Part shown: positions 35,420 through 46,936 of the stretch, piece after piece
How positions within the stretch are numbered: the first letter of the stretch is position 1
Layout: every line of letters begins with the position of its first letter
NCBI GenBank assembly: GCA_018287875.1
Contig: JAGVVL010000013.1
Span: forward strand, 3,720,001-3,784,000
Length of the DNA stretch: 64,000 bases
Direction: 5' to 3'
Source: Nigrospora sphaerica
Taxonomy: Eukaryota; Ascomycota; Sordariomycetes; Amphisphaeriales; Apiosporaceae
Translations under genes and position numbers: made by a program
Notes under the pieces: model-generated
Databases searched by the model: none
The model's input: only the letters and a program-made list of their open reading frames with translations
Told to the model about the DNA's origin: nothing

Positions 35420-36679
35420 AGTTCGAGGACCCCCATTTGGCCCCCCCCACATTTGGCCCCCCTTAGCTTAATCGTACGAAAATCAACCTTCCTACTTCAA
35501 CCGACTACATATTCCTAATTTATAACAACCAGGATACAAGAACCAGCCTCACTTAGGCTTTTGCTATCGCTCTCTTGATCTAGATCACTTTCAGCCTCCC
35601 CGACCGCCAATTGAGCTCGGTAGATATCTTTGATATTCGCGAACTTCGAATTAGGGCTTAAATCTACCTTCTTCCTCTTCCTTGGTTTCATAGTCTCAAT
35701 TCTAGCTTCGAGAGCCTGAATTTGCCTTTACGCAGTAGCTAACTGGACATTCTTCTTATTAAAGGTCTTTTGGATCTTTCAGAAAAGTAACCGTTATATA
35801 ATTAAGTGTTCTACTAGCTAGTTCGAAAGCTATACTTAATTCTTAAAGTCTGATGTCTTCTTTAAAGTCGACTAAACCACTGTAGAAATATAAGATCTCT
35901 TTAGAGGTGTTAAAAAGCCTCTATTTAAGTAAGATCGCTTTAATTTTGTTATATCAGGTGTTATTTAATATGTATTTTAAACTAAATTCCGGCTTAGAAG
36001 CGGCTTAGCTATACTTACTAACTAAAGACCAGCTATTTTCCACCTATTCCGGACATTCTAGCTAATAAGCCCAGTTGAACGAGCCTTTTAATAGCAGGTA
36101 AAGAAATTTCGCTTACTAACTACTGTTAAGTCCGTTAATTAAGTTAGAAATCTAAGCTCTTTTTAATACGCCGATTTTAAAGAACTGAAAACGGCTAGAT
36201 CGAGAGGTTAAAGAACGTGAGAGGTATAAGGAGGTAAGAAAAGAAGATATATCCTATATAAGAAGTATTGGAATATAAAATCAGTGGTTATATAGCTACT
36301 ATAGCCATCTATAACAAGTAAACGGTGCTTAGAAGGGTCCTTAAGGGCGGTATTTAAGATAAAGACTTTCTTAAGCTACTCGAGCGCTGTTTAGTCTATA
36401 ATCTATCCGTTTTCGGTTATAGTAAACTGCTAGCCTTTAAACTGGCTTAAATTAAGCGGGAACCATTACTATTAAACCGTTTTGCTTTTAAAAATAACTA
36501 AAGGGAGAAGGGCATAGCCTTAAGTAGAGATACATTTAACAAAGGAGGTTAAAATATAAGAACTAGGTTATTTCTTTCAGACTGAGCATTTTTCTAAACC
36601 TCTAAGTATTAGACTATTCGATCCAGCACCTTTTAAAAGTCCTGCTTTATTTATATTATAGTAGTTAGCCGGCTTCACC

Positions 36680-37009
36680 TGTGAGAGGCTGAGCCTTGAA
36701 GCACTATCAAAGGGGCCAAATGCTGTTTATTTTCTAGATGGGAAAGAGAGAAGAGAATCCCCCTCAGGAGGCCGGGCGCAGCGCCTCGTTAAATCTTGCG
36801 AGACCGGACCGGAACGTTTGGATCGGAACGTTCGGATCGGAACGTTCGGAGCGGAACGTTCGGATCGCTGCTCAGCTCCCCCCTCTTAGGTCTTGACCAC
36901 TAGCCTGGCGTCCGAATGGAGAGACCTACTCGGAGCCTCATATGAGGGTTTCGTGAGACGCTCAGGCCAGGTGCGCTTGAGCCTATCTCCCAGGTCTTAA
37001 CCTGTAACA
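36680..37009. mobile_element. Solo LTR inserted in the pogo element
   Basis: A 330-bp block beginning TGTGAGAGGCTGAGCC and ending CTTAACCTGTAACA, much richer in GC than the surrounding element and absent from the copy at 55670. It is flanked by TCACC (36675-36679) and TTACC (37010-37014), a 5-bp target duplication differing by one C-to-T at CpA. It contains four 14-bp units of CGGAACGTTCGGAT (36810-36865). The internal retrotransposon sequence has been lost, presumably by LTR-LTR recombination. Confidence 0.7.
36810..36865. repeat. Four 14-bp tandem units inside the solo LTR
   Basis: Units CGGAACGTTTGGAT, CGGAACGTTCGGAT, CGGAACGTTCGGAG and CGGAACGTTCGGAT. Each is built around the palindrome CCGAACGTTCGG-like core, so it could form a hairpin or bind a dimeric protein. 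Confidence 0.9.
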
Positions 37010-37613
37010 TTACCTTCTAAATCTCCGGTAGCTAAAGATATTGGAACTATAAGCAAATTACCTTAACTAAGGTGCTATTAATATACTGCGAGTCGATAAA
37101 CCGGCTCTTTTAGACCTGTATAGCTGGGTTCCTACGTAGGAAAGCCTGTAGCTACCTTTTTCTAAGTGGCTCGCTGTCGCCTTAAGCCCGGAGGATACAT
37201 TCGGCGAACTCCTTAACTTGGGCGTGTGAAGGCGGAAGCCCTAAGGCAGCTTAGGTTAGGATTTAAGTTGTAAGTAGCTTTTCCTGGACTAGTCTAAGCC
37301 TCTGCTGGTATACAAAGGCTTCTGACCTACGTTGATGCCCTTTAATTCGGTTCCGAAGTGTCGACCTTAGTATCCCATATTCTTAAGCGGATTAATGGAT
37401 TGAAGCTTCACTAGCGACGGCATCGAGAGCACCTTGTAGATCTTGTTCGTTATATGGCTTCATCTTTATCTATTACACTTCTAAATTAAATTATAGCTAA
37501 TTCGAAGTAGAATTGGCGAAGAAATAGAAGATATTAATTCGGGTGGCTGGGATGGCGGTGAATATTTTAGGAGGGCCAGTGTGGGGGGGGGGCCAAATGG
37601 GGGTCCTCGAACT

Positions 37614-38685
37614 TATGGCCTCATAAAGCGGCTGGCACACAGCGAGTCAGCCAGGTGGTGCAGCTTCCACTACGCTGTTATTCGCCTCGCTTTGGTTCGT
37701 ACTACCGGGGCAGCCCTCATGTCCGGTCGTAACTATACGGAACCCATTACCAGATTCATGCTCTCATTATTGACCGGATGAGGGCCACGATGATCTACGT
37801 TGGTTATGCCACAAGCTCTGGGAGGCTGGACGCATCGTAGGCAGCCCGAGTTTCTCCATCGGTTCGGAGTTGGGCACAGCCTGTCCATGAATTGCAGGCA
37901 ACCAAGCGCCACAGAAGGATGCCTGTTACTAAGACTATGCAGGAGGCGAGATAGGGCCATCTTCATCCCAGCTCTGCCACGCAGGTGCACCAATGCCGAC
38001 CCGGTAGTGCAAAAATTGCCGCGATGCAGCATTGCCTGTATTGACATCCCATACTACCCGGCTTGGCTGCTTCACTGAGGCACTACTGGGCGGCAAAGTA
38101 TCTTACCACACGAGGAGCTATGGCGTATCTCGGCCGGAAACCAGTTTCCTACCTTTGGATTGCTCGCAAAGCGACGGGTTCCACAACTCGGTTTAATCCA
38201 GCGTGACCATTGTGCCCTCCATCAAACAATGGGTAGATGATTGACAGTAAGTTGGCAAGACGGGGCAATTTGCTGCACGTCTTGTGAGCCGTCACATGGC
38301 GGTATTATCGGGATTCCCTACCGTCTTATCATCTGTGTGACTGAAACCACTCTGCAATATGCAACCACTTCATAAATTGCGGGGATGGGAGGGCAGTATT
38401 GGGATCCGGAGCACCCGCCCATATTAGCCTGACTCGGAAACACACAGCCCCTAGGGTGCCGGAGGACTAGGATACGCAGCCGGCACTTGCCGTGGGACAG
38501 CAGAACCGCAGTCATCGGGTATTTGTGGGTAATAAGATGCATCAGTTACTTATGAGGGAGAGCGAAAGAACATTGTATTTTCGTTTCTGGTTACTTTAGG
38601 GCATCATTCCATCGTCTCATAGTTATAGCCAGCTCGACGCGCCTGCCTGCCCGCAAATATACGCCCTCACGGCAAGAAACGCACG
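37614..38685. other. Intergenic, no gene recognised
   Basis: Flank of the transposon and promoter side of the DUF1996 gene. Nothing else supported. Confidence 0.5.
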
Positions 38686-39938
38686 ATGAAGTGGCCGCTG
38701 ACCCCCCTGCTCGCCCTCGCCGGGCCATCGCAGGTGGCGCTGCGCTTTGGGTGCAGCGCCGTATCTATCCAGCGTTTGGACCCACTGGTCGAGCCGGGAC
38801 GGATGCCGTCGGCGCACCTGCACCAGATCGTGGGGGGGAACGGCTTCACCGCGACCATTGACCCGGCCGACGGCGACCTGGCGGCCAAGGCGACGTGCAC
38901 AACGTGCACAACGTGTACCTTCAGCGAGGACTTCTCCAACTACTGGACCGCCGTCATGTTCTTCAAGCACCCCAACGGCACCTACAAGCGCGTGCCCATC
39001 ATGCAGAACACGGCCCTCCCCAACGGCATCAACGGCGGCATGACCGTCTACTACACGCAGAAGGACTTCTCCTCTAACGGAAACCAGAAGATCACGGCCT
39101 TCCCCAAGGTACATACGCGGCGTCTCGCCCGGCTCCGCGGCTCCGGCCTTTGTGCCTAAGTACAGCGTCGATGCCAGGGCTTTCGTATGACCGTCGGCAG
39201 CCCCACGGCCACTTACAAGCACGGCGTCGGTCTCAAGTTCGTCTGTCTGCAGAGCAAGGGGACGCGGTTCCCCGAGCTCGACGACTTCCCCAAGACCAAG
39301 TGTCCCGGTGGCATCATGACAGTGCACCACTTTCCCGCGTGAGAAACCCCTGCTTCTTCTTCTTCTTCTTCTTCTTCTTCTTCTTCTTCTTCTTCGTCCG
39401 CCGACATCGCGTCCTGACTCGGGGGGGGAGCGACGGACAGCTGCTGGGACGGCAAGAACCTAGACTCGCCCGACCACCAGTCGCAAATGTACAATACGGG
39501 CAAGGACGCCTTCCAGAACGCGGGGCCGTGCCCGGCTTCGCACCCGGCGCGTGTGCCGCAGCTGGCGTACGAGACGCTCTGGGATACGGCTCAGTTCGCC
39601 GCCCTGTGGCCGACGGACGGGTCGCAGCCCTTCGAGCTGAGCTACGGCGACAACCGCGGCTACGGCACCCACGCCGAACACGTCTGCGGCTGGAGGGACG
39701 ACTCCCTCCAGCGTGCCATGGACTCGAGCTGCATGTTCAGCGCCTGCGAGAACGGCTGCCCACTCAAGTCCCAGTCCGTCGCCGCCATGAACGCCTGCGC
39801 CGTCAAGACCACCGTCAAGGAGGACATTGATGGCTGTAAGTCGCTCTTTCCCCCCAGCCTCCGTGTCTTCCAATCGGGCAGATGGACACTGATATTCGTT
39901 GGCTTCCAGGGCTACCGCACCTCCTCATGGATATGTAA
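38686..39938 (+). CDS. Secreted DUF1996-family protein
   Basis: Exons 38686-39108, 39178-39338, 39441-39835 and 39910-39938 give 335 aa. The N-terminus MKWPLTPLLALAGPSQVA is a probable signal peptide, so export is likely. Family blocks in order: RLDPLVEPGRMPSAHLHQIV, CTTCTFSEDFSNYWTAV, NGGMTVYYTQKDF, GFRMTVGSPTATYK, KCPGGIMTVHHFPACWDGKN and LDSPDHQSQM. A tandem TCTTC/CTT microsatellite lies in the second intron. The last intron gives a short C-terminal exon (GWLPHLLMDM), shorter than usual for the family. The biochemical function of DUF1996 is unknown; the conserved His in HLH and in DSPDH could bind metal, which is inference. Confidence 0.87.
39353..39395. repeat. TTC trinucleotide microsatellite in an intron
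   Basis: About fourteen TTC units within intron 2 of the DUF1996 gene (39339-39440), a likely polymorphic marker. Confidence 0.9.
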
Positions 39939-42234
39939 GGTTGCGCGGAAAAGCACGGGAATTACGGTTCATGATTGGTAGTCATTCATTTGTCGCTGAT
40001 ACGGAGTGTATACTCGCAGGCACAGGCATACGCGCTCGTTGTTAACTCATCGTACAATGGTACATGTCGGGCATCTATGAATTTCACACGTTGGCTCTTC
40101 TTTACAAAGCATATCCAAAACGCTCATTGCCAGGCTGTAACGACGGATAATATCTTTCGAGAGGGGCTATGTATCGTTGCAAAATGGCGTGGATGAGACG
40201 CAGAGCTTTCTGCTGCGCCTCGTGGAGCGCATCAGCAGCCACATCTCTGTATCCTTCGCCCCTGAACGATATTGTTAGAGAACCAGAGACGCCACGGTAC
40301 GCGCGCTATCGTGGCGATACTGGCTGGTGTTTCCTTGGAGCCGAAGTATGAACGATGGTCGACCCGCTATCCGAAAGTCGGTTAGCTCTAAAGGGGCGGT
40401 GGTAGTCTTAGCTTTTTCTCGATATCTTTAAAATGAAACAGGGCTGCTTTGTCTGCACTAGCCACCCGAATTGATTGCTTCTATCTTGGACTATTTGGAC
40501 GTAGCACATATTGGCCGGGAGTACAGATATGTCCGACAGTTTCGAAGGGCTTTTCTTTTCCGTAGTCTTCGGTTGGCTCGCACGTCTTCCGCTCATGTTC
40601 TTCCATGAACAAGTTGCCGAGGCCCGAATAGATTACGCCAGCTCAGAGTGCCAGCCTCTTCCAAGCTTTCTCTCCCAGTAGCCAGTGGTGGAACGTTTGG
40701 ACAGGGTCCCACTAGACATTAGTGATGGGCAGATGGGTGGTTCTGGAAGATGGATCAGGACTTGAAAGTTTTTGCAAACATGACGACCACATTGAAAAAA
40801 AGGGCGAGGAAAGAACAAGCACCCTGTGTTCGAGACAAGTGTGGAGAACTATAAGCCGTTGAGCCGCAAGGGCGGCCGACAGGGCAGTGGATCCAGTGGA
40901 CACATGGTCTATTGGGGAGGGTAGAGATTTCACTGCTTTGAAATCCGACCTACGTTATGGGACACGGAGAAGGTTTTGCGCGGCCAGAATTCGGACAGGA
41001 ATGCAACCGAGGCCAAGTCCTACCCCCCACCGCCGCTTAGCCACTGTATGGAGGACCATGGCCCTTTGGTTTCAAGACTTTTGTTTTTGGGGCGACAGGC
41101 CCAATCAGTCGGTCTTCTTTACTCCACACCGTACTGGGATATGGAAGATTAAAGGAGATGTATCTCCGCACGGGCCCATGCACGCCGCCTCATCCCGGCG
41201 TCGATCGTGGAATTCCCAGCCGACCAGCCGAAGGAACCCGGAAGGCCGTCTGATCTGAGGCTCCACGCCCGGCCATGAAAGAAAGTTTAGATCGTCCTCG
41301 ATGGGGTAGCGAGACTGTTCAGGGAGTTGCGGCTCTTAAGGATCACGGCGGGACCAGCGCGCGATTCCGTCTCCCACCTCGTCCGCCCAGGGCGAGCCAA
41401 GCGTCGTGGATGGATGAGATTCACGGGGCGCCAGCCCACATCATCACCACCCCACAGCCAAAAGGCCCTTCTTTGCACATGTTTCCACCGTCCGTTCGTC
41501 GGTGGTGGTCGGCACTTCAACGGTCACAAGGCTGGCTTGGCACGGCTGGGTCAGCGTGGCCCACGGGGCAATATATCCAACACGCGTAGGGTACGCCAGC
41601 GTGGTTCTTTTTCTCCTCTCCTCTCCTCCCCCCCACGATCCGAGTCCGCACTTGTCCGCACCGCAGCCTCTTTGCGCGCTCGACCCACACCAGCGTCCGC
41701 AGTCCGCAGCAAGACGCGTGACGGCGTTGGCCTTTTCGGAACGTCGTGGTCCGTCGCGTAATGTGCGTGCCGCCGTCCGCAATTGGCGCGCCGGCAGATG
41801 GGGATCCTGAACGCCAAGACCCATTCCCGCCACTAGTGGTAGACGGCCTAAGATCCGTCCACCGCTTAATTTGCTCCTGATCACCGGAGCCCGCCTACCT
41901 TGCCTCTAGTCCATTCGGCCCGTGGCGCCGTCTCCCGCACTACCTAAATGGGAAATGAATTCGTTCAGACACCGACATGCTGAGGCCGACCCTCGCCTGC
42001 TTCGAGGCCCCGTGTCAACCGTCTCAACCAGAGGGGTACCGTCAAGCCCCCACAAGCCGTAGTTTAGGATTGGCGCAGGTGGACAGGCCCTTGGAAGTTG
42101 TTGGGGAAGATCTACATAAGGAGAGGCTCAACCCAGCTGGAACGGGCATGAGAAAGGGGATATAGCTCAGCCGGATCCCTCCAAGGCCATCGCGACTTCA
42201 GACGCCACCTTCCCGACCCTAGCCTCCACCAAAC
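39939..42234. other. 2.3-kb intergenic region, no gene recognised
   Basis: Short overlapping frames only. The pair of long opposite frames at 41275-41884 shows no domain and no splice support. Confidence 0.45.
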
Positions 42235-43076
42235 ATGCGTTTCTACACCCTCTGCGGTCTCGTGGCGACGGTCGCGGCCCTGCCCGGCCTGCTCCGCCGA
42301 GACGACGAGTTCAAGGTCCAGCCGTGGGTTGCGGCTGGCCCCGATGATTCTCGGGGTCCCTGCCCCATGATGAACACGCTGGCCAACCACGGTTACCTGT
42401 ACGCCGACCCCTGAACCGCTGCCTGCCTCTCCCCTCCGCGAGGAAGGCCTTTTCGTGCACTCGAGCTGACCAACGCGTGCATCGACACAGACCTCACAAC
42501 GGCCGCAACATCACGGTCGCGCAGTTCGGCGCCGCCGTGCACGCGGCGACGGGCTGGAGCGAGCAGGTGGGCCTGATCCCGGCCAACGGGGCGTTCGCGG
42601 CGCTGGGGGCGGGCGCGACCATCGACCTCGCCGATCTCAACAACCGGACGTTGGGGCTGGAGCGGCCGGCGTCGCTGGCGCGGGCCGATGACAGCAACGA
42701 CGTGGTGCCGGCGCGCGTCGCCGCCGTGTTAGCCGACAGCGCCGACCCGGCCTACCTGACGGCGGCTTCGCTCGGCCGCTCGCGCCGCCGCGTCGAGGCC
42801 ACAAGCCCCCTGACGCCCGCCCAGCAGAGCCCGGCCCAGGGCGAGGCCGGCTTCATCCTCGCCCTCATGCTCGACGGCACCGTGCCCGAAGCCGCCAGCG
42901 CTGCGAGTGTCGACTACACCCAGCTCCGCGCTTTCAAGGACCGCACCGAGGAGTGGCTCACCTTCGAGCGCCTGCCCGTCGACCTCGGCTGGCGCCCCTC
43001 GCCGCGCCAGGTCACCTTCGCCGACCTCGCCCCCATCAACGCCGCCATCAAGAAGGCCCAGGCCGAGGCCAGCTAG
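42235..43076 (+). CDS. Secreted chloroperoxidase-like heme-thiolate protein (UPO family) with altered EHD motif
   Basis: Exons 42235-42398 and 42491-43076 give 249 aa, the size of short unspecific peroxygenases. The N-terminus MRFYTLCGLVATVAALPG is a signal peptide. The heme-ligand motif PCP is at 42-44 (Cys43) within GPCPMMNTLANHGYL, and splicing restores the family continuation LPHNGRNIT. The second motif, normally EHD followed by ASLSR, reads ERP (112-114) followed by ASLAR, so the His and Asp that help hold the Mg2+/propionate site are gone. Downstream GEAGFILALML and FERLPVDLGW fit the family C-terminus. The frame is intact, so it may be a diverged or non-peroxidase member, not a pseudogene. 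Substrate unknown. Confidence 0.85.
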
Positions 43077-44393
43077 AGAGAGCCCTGTTCGCTGCCACTT
43101 TCTTTGTAACTCCGTACATACATCCCGTATCCTACCCGGTTGCGTCAGATACCGCGCTTCGGATGCACCTACTTTGTACATAAGGACCTACATACATTCT
43201 CGCCACGGTTGTAAATATCGATATAAATGTCGAGACGAGCATGCAATACCGACACAAAAGGCCGGGTCCTGAAGAGAGTCCCATTCGCTCGTGCCTGTAC
43301 CCGTAGCATGGGCCGCCTAAAAGTTGTAATATCTCATTTGCCTTGGTGGAATTTGACCATGGCTCAGGAGTAAAGAAACGCGACCAGCCGTATCTGTGTC
43401 CACGGATAACCCACCGTTTCCTACATAGGTTCAGCACCACTGCAGTCAATCAAACCTACGAGGACTATCCTTTTCCGGAAAGGAGCAGAAGTCGAGCGAG
43501 TAACGGAACAGGCAACACGACGATCCGATATAAGATAGCCCGAGGTTGATTGATCGGCCGGGATTTCCTTGGCTCCTGGCTTCTCAGACCAGCCATATAT
43601 CCCTTCACATGGAAACTCTGAATAGGTCTTGGGGTTCCGGCCAAGTGCCGTGCCCGCGGCAGACGCGGACGCCACCACCGTCTGTTTAGCCGAGGACGGT
43701 AACCGCAGTGACATGATGATAACACTCCTCTGCGACGTTTGCCACAGGATAGGATCAGATATGTTCCTCACTTTCTTGACGTGCGCCATAGTCGGGCATT
43801 TGGTGGCTGTGACATCTAGGCAGATTATGTTGATGACAGGCTGACCCACGAGGCTGATCAACCACACCCTGAAGGCCTCTGTCTGTGTGCTCATTAGGTG
43901 GCCTTTCAAATTTACTACCTGGTGTTAGTTGGGTCTTCGTGTGTTTGGACTGCCACCCCCCCTTAGAAATCCGGATAGGTTGCCTAGTAGGTACATGGGT
44001 GGCCAATTCTCCTGGCTTCGTGGCCACAGCGCCGACAAATGCCACACTTGCGCCACCCGAAATCAGCAATCGGCGGACTTGAGCATCTCAATTGTTAGCA
44101 AAGCAACATTATGAATCGCCCCGCGATGCATGCTGGCTCCTGCAGTAGGCGTACCGTAGCCCAGTCGGGCTGAAAGGGACCAAAGAATCTATTGGTTGGA
44201 TTCTGGATGACTGGGGATGTAATTACTGACTGAGCATGTATGCGTTGTACCATGGCGCTGGCATCGGTTCTACCCCGCAGCCGCTCCTTCTCTTGAAAAA
44301 GAAAAACCCCCCATATCCCCACTAAGGGGGGGGGCGGTAAATTCCTATCCTGCAAAATCCTCTCAGGCGGACTTTTTACTGTCGCGCTGCGTG
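43077..44393. other. Intergenic, no gene recognised
   Basis: Contains the probable 3' end of the peroxidase-like gene and unassigned sequence. No domain recognised. Confidence 0.5.
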
Positions 44394-46310
44394 ATGGCGT
44401 CTTTTGGCTATTCGATTGGTGATTTTATCGCGGGCTATAATGTTACCTGCAAGCTTGTCCGTGTCCTGGCCGATTCGCGTGGTGCAAGTCGAGAATACCA
44501 GGACGCCATCACCGAGCTAAGATCCATGGAGCAAATGTTCCTTCAGGCGAGTTCCCTGGTGAGAAGTACTGACCTCCCCCGGTCCACCGTCAACGGCATC
44601 GCGCACATCATTCTTTCATCCATCGACATCATCGAGACGTTCTACGAACGCAGCAAAAGCTATCAGCTGCTGTTAGGCCAACGAGGGGTAAAAGCCAACG
44701 CGCGCGGTCTCGACATTGAGGGCAGTTGGTGCAAGATTGGCTGGACCCTGTTCAAGAAGGAGGAACTCACCACGCTGTCAACGCAGTTGCAGAGGAATTT
44801 CATATCCGTCAACTTACTGTCCTCCATGGCTTCGTTGTGAGTCAGAGAGTACTCGCGAATATCCATCACGCTAACGGGGAGCGAGAAGCCGAACTCTCAT
44901 ACCAGCCCAGATGGCACAATACGAAGATGCATCATCCCAGGAAACGCCCCGCTTTCGGGCAGAAATGACCGAAAGCAACGCTGGTATCTTTCTCTGTGGA
45001 GAACAGGAGCCCGCGCTATTGGAATCTCGAACGGTCTCAGAAAGGGGCCTGGCTCTGGGCTCGACGATGTCGAGAATCGGGCTGGATCTAAAGACGTTTG
45101 GAGAACAAGACTTCAAACGATCAACCCCTTATGTGGTCACTGTCGTGGGTTCGTATAAGACTTATCACTATACGATCATCTGTGGACTTGACTAGGAAGA
45201 TTCCAAGAATACTGACGTGATAACGGACTCAGCGGACAACTCTGCAGACTGCGATACCTCAGACAAAATACTCCCGCCATTAGGCCGAGGGAAAATCCAC
45301 CCAACATCAGATGTCGAGTCGACAACAAAAGAAGCAAGACAAGAGGTTGAACAAGAGACACGAACCAAAATCGAGAAAGAAATACCCGTGGTTTTTCCCA
45401 AGGCCGAGAATGCATCCCAAGAGGACAGTTCCAAATCCACACTTGACTCGCTCGAGAAAGTGATGGCATCCTTGATGGCAAGAAAAGTGGCCGAAGAGAA
45501 GGCTACCGCGGTCAGAACCCATGAATTTAAAGCCCCCATCAAGTTCCAGGACGCAATTGGCAGAAAGTTCGTTCTCCCATGGTACTTGTGTAACACTTGG
45601 CCGGTTAGTCGAAACCCGAAAGCAGCGGATCCTGAAGCGACAAACTGATGTTTCCGCAGGGCATGGAGGAACTGATCAAACAAGCCTTCGTCCACGTTGA
45701 GGTTATAGGATCCCATGTGGACGCTGGACATTATGATCTGTTAGGGCCTGATGGGGAAATCATCTTGCCACAGGTCTGGAAAGAAACTGTTCAGCCAGAT
45801 TGGAACATAACGATGCATATGTGGCCGATGGATAGTCAGCCACCACCACAGCCAGCGCAACCACCAAAGCCACCGCGATCGCTACGCCCACCTCACCATA
45901 AGGCACGCCAGAGTGTTAAGTCTGATGATAGCTCGGAGGGCCGACCGCAGAAACGCTCTGGAAGGGACAGCAATGGAACAGCACCTGAGGGCGGACTCCC
46001 TTCGCTCTCAACTGAAGCCAGCGACCTTACGGAACCCGAATCTGATTTTGCCGCTCTTCATAGAATCGATCCTGATTGGCGTCAGAACTACCGGGATTTC
46101 ATAAGCAGGAGCGGCTTAACGGACGAACTCATCATGAGGAACCAAGACGAAATCGTGGAATACATCAGAAACCAGAAAAAGAGATCGATAGAACGAGTGG
46201 AGCACAACGGCCACTCACGGACAAGCCCGAGCACCTCGTCAGCTCCCGGGAAAACAGGAGGGCGAACTAAAAAGAAACATATACGAAAGGGGAAGGCTTC
46301 CCGTATGTAA
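44394..46310 (+). CDS. Protein with STAND-type N-terminal helical domain and C-terminal ubiquitin-like domain
   Basis: Starts at ATG 44394 (MASFGYSIGDFIAGYNVTCK). Residues 1-145 resemble the helical N-terminal domain placed before NACHT/STAND or ubiquitin-like modules in fungal proteins (…SREYQDAITELRSMEQ…, …WCKIGWTLFKKEEL…). After splicing comes an acidic, coiled linker (45195-45520), then a ubiquitin-like domain, FVLPWYLCNTWP joined to GMEELIKQAFVHVEVIG, DLLGPDGEIILPQVW and ITMHMWPM, and a proline-rich, basic tail. The intron 45604-45659 is clear. An intron near 44838-44885 and one ending at 45195 are needed to avoid stops, but their exact edges are ambiguous. It probably acts in the cytosol as a signalling adaptor; that is inference. 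Confidence 0.72.
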
Positions 46311-46936
46311 GGAATCACAGGAAGATAGAAGTCAAGGCCAAGATAAACGAAGCAGAAGCTCACCACCGCTTACTAGAACCTTGCAACTCCTGACCAACAG
46401 ACGACTGCAGAGCTGGGAACTTATCAAAAGTCATAATCGTGCGATTTTTGGAGTTGCGTCGAAGCTTTACTTCCTTGATTTTCGCTTGAGAGGAATTCTG
46501 GCTATGAAAACCCAGTGATAAATGAGGCGAGGGAAATTACCCCTATCTTCCTGATCGATACCGGCTCATATCTTGTTCCTCACTTTTTCTCTATCAAGGT
46601 GCGGTACTTTCGGTACTCCTATATACGGGTGTAATAGATAAATTACAGGTTTAATGTATAACCCTACATTGACAGTCGGAGGAAATAGATTCCGATGGCG
46701 CAGAGCACTTTCTGGATATCAAAATCGGGAAGAGACATAGCCAGGACAACACAAAACTGACTTGTCGGTACTCAGGCGGGAGACAGGACCCGACAGGGAA
46801 GAGACGGGAGCTTCAGGCCCCATTACGGTGAGATATGGAAGCAACAAGGCGTTGCCACTCGACAGTAGGGCGGATGTTTGCAAAACTGATTACTAAATTA
46901 TACGATACTTTCGATCCGTTGGGAATCTCTATTCTA
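46311..46936. other. Intergenic, no gene recognised
   Basis: Slightly AT-rich spacer between two convergent genes. Nothing supported. Confidence 0.5.

Larger units (their letters stand above)
35420..37613 (-). mobile_element. Pogo/Fot1-type DNA transposon, RIP-mutated, with nested solo LTR
   Basis: Ends are inverted repeats beginning AGTTCGAGGACCCCCATTTGG on each side, flanked by TA duplications (35418-35419 and 37614-37615). The total is 2194 bp, or about 1.86 kb without the inserted LTR, the normal size for Fot1-like elements. Read on the minus strand it aligns for most of its length with the element at 55670, including the HTH, CENP-B-type and DDE regions, so it carried a transposase of the pogo group. 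It is far more AT-rich, and its coding frame is destroyed by many C-to-T and G-to-A changes, as RIP produces. No intact product remains. Confidence 0.9.

Noticed and set aside
41275..41884. Overlapping opposite-strand frames of 100-146 codons
   Set aside because: GC-rich stop-poor sequence on both strands with no domain or introns.
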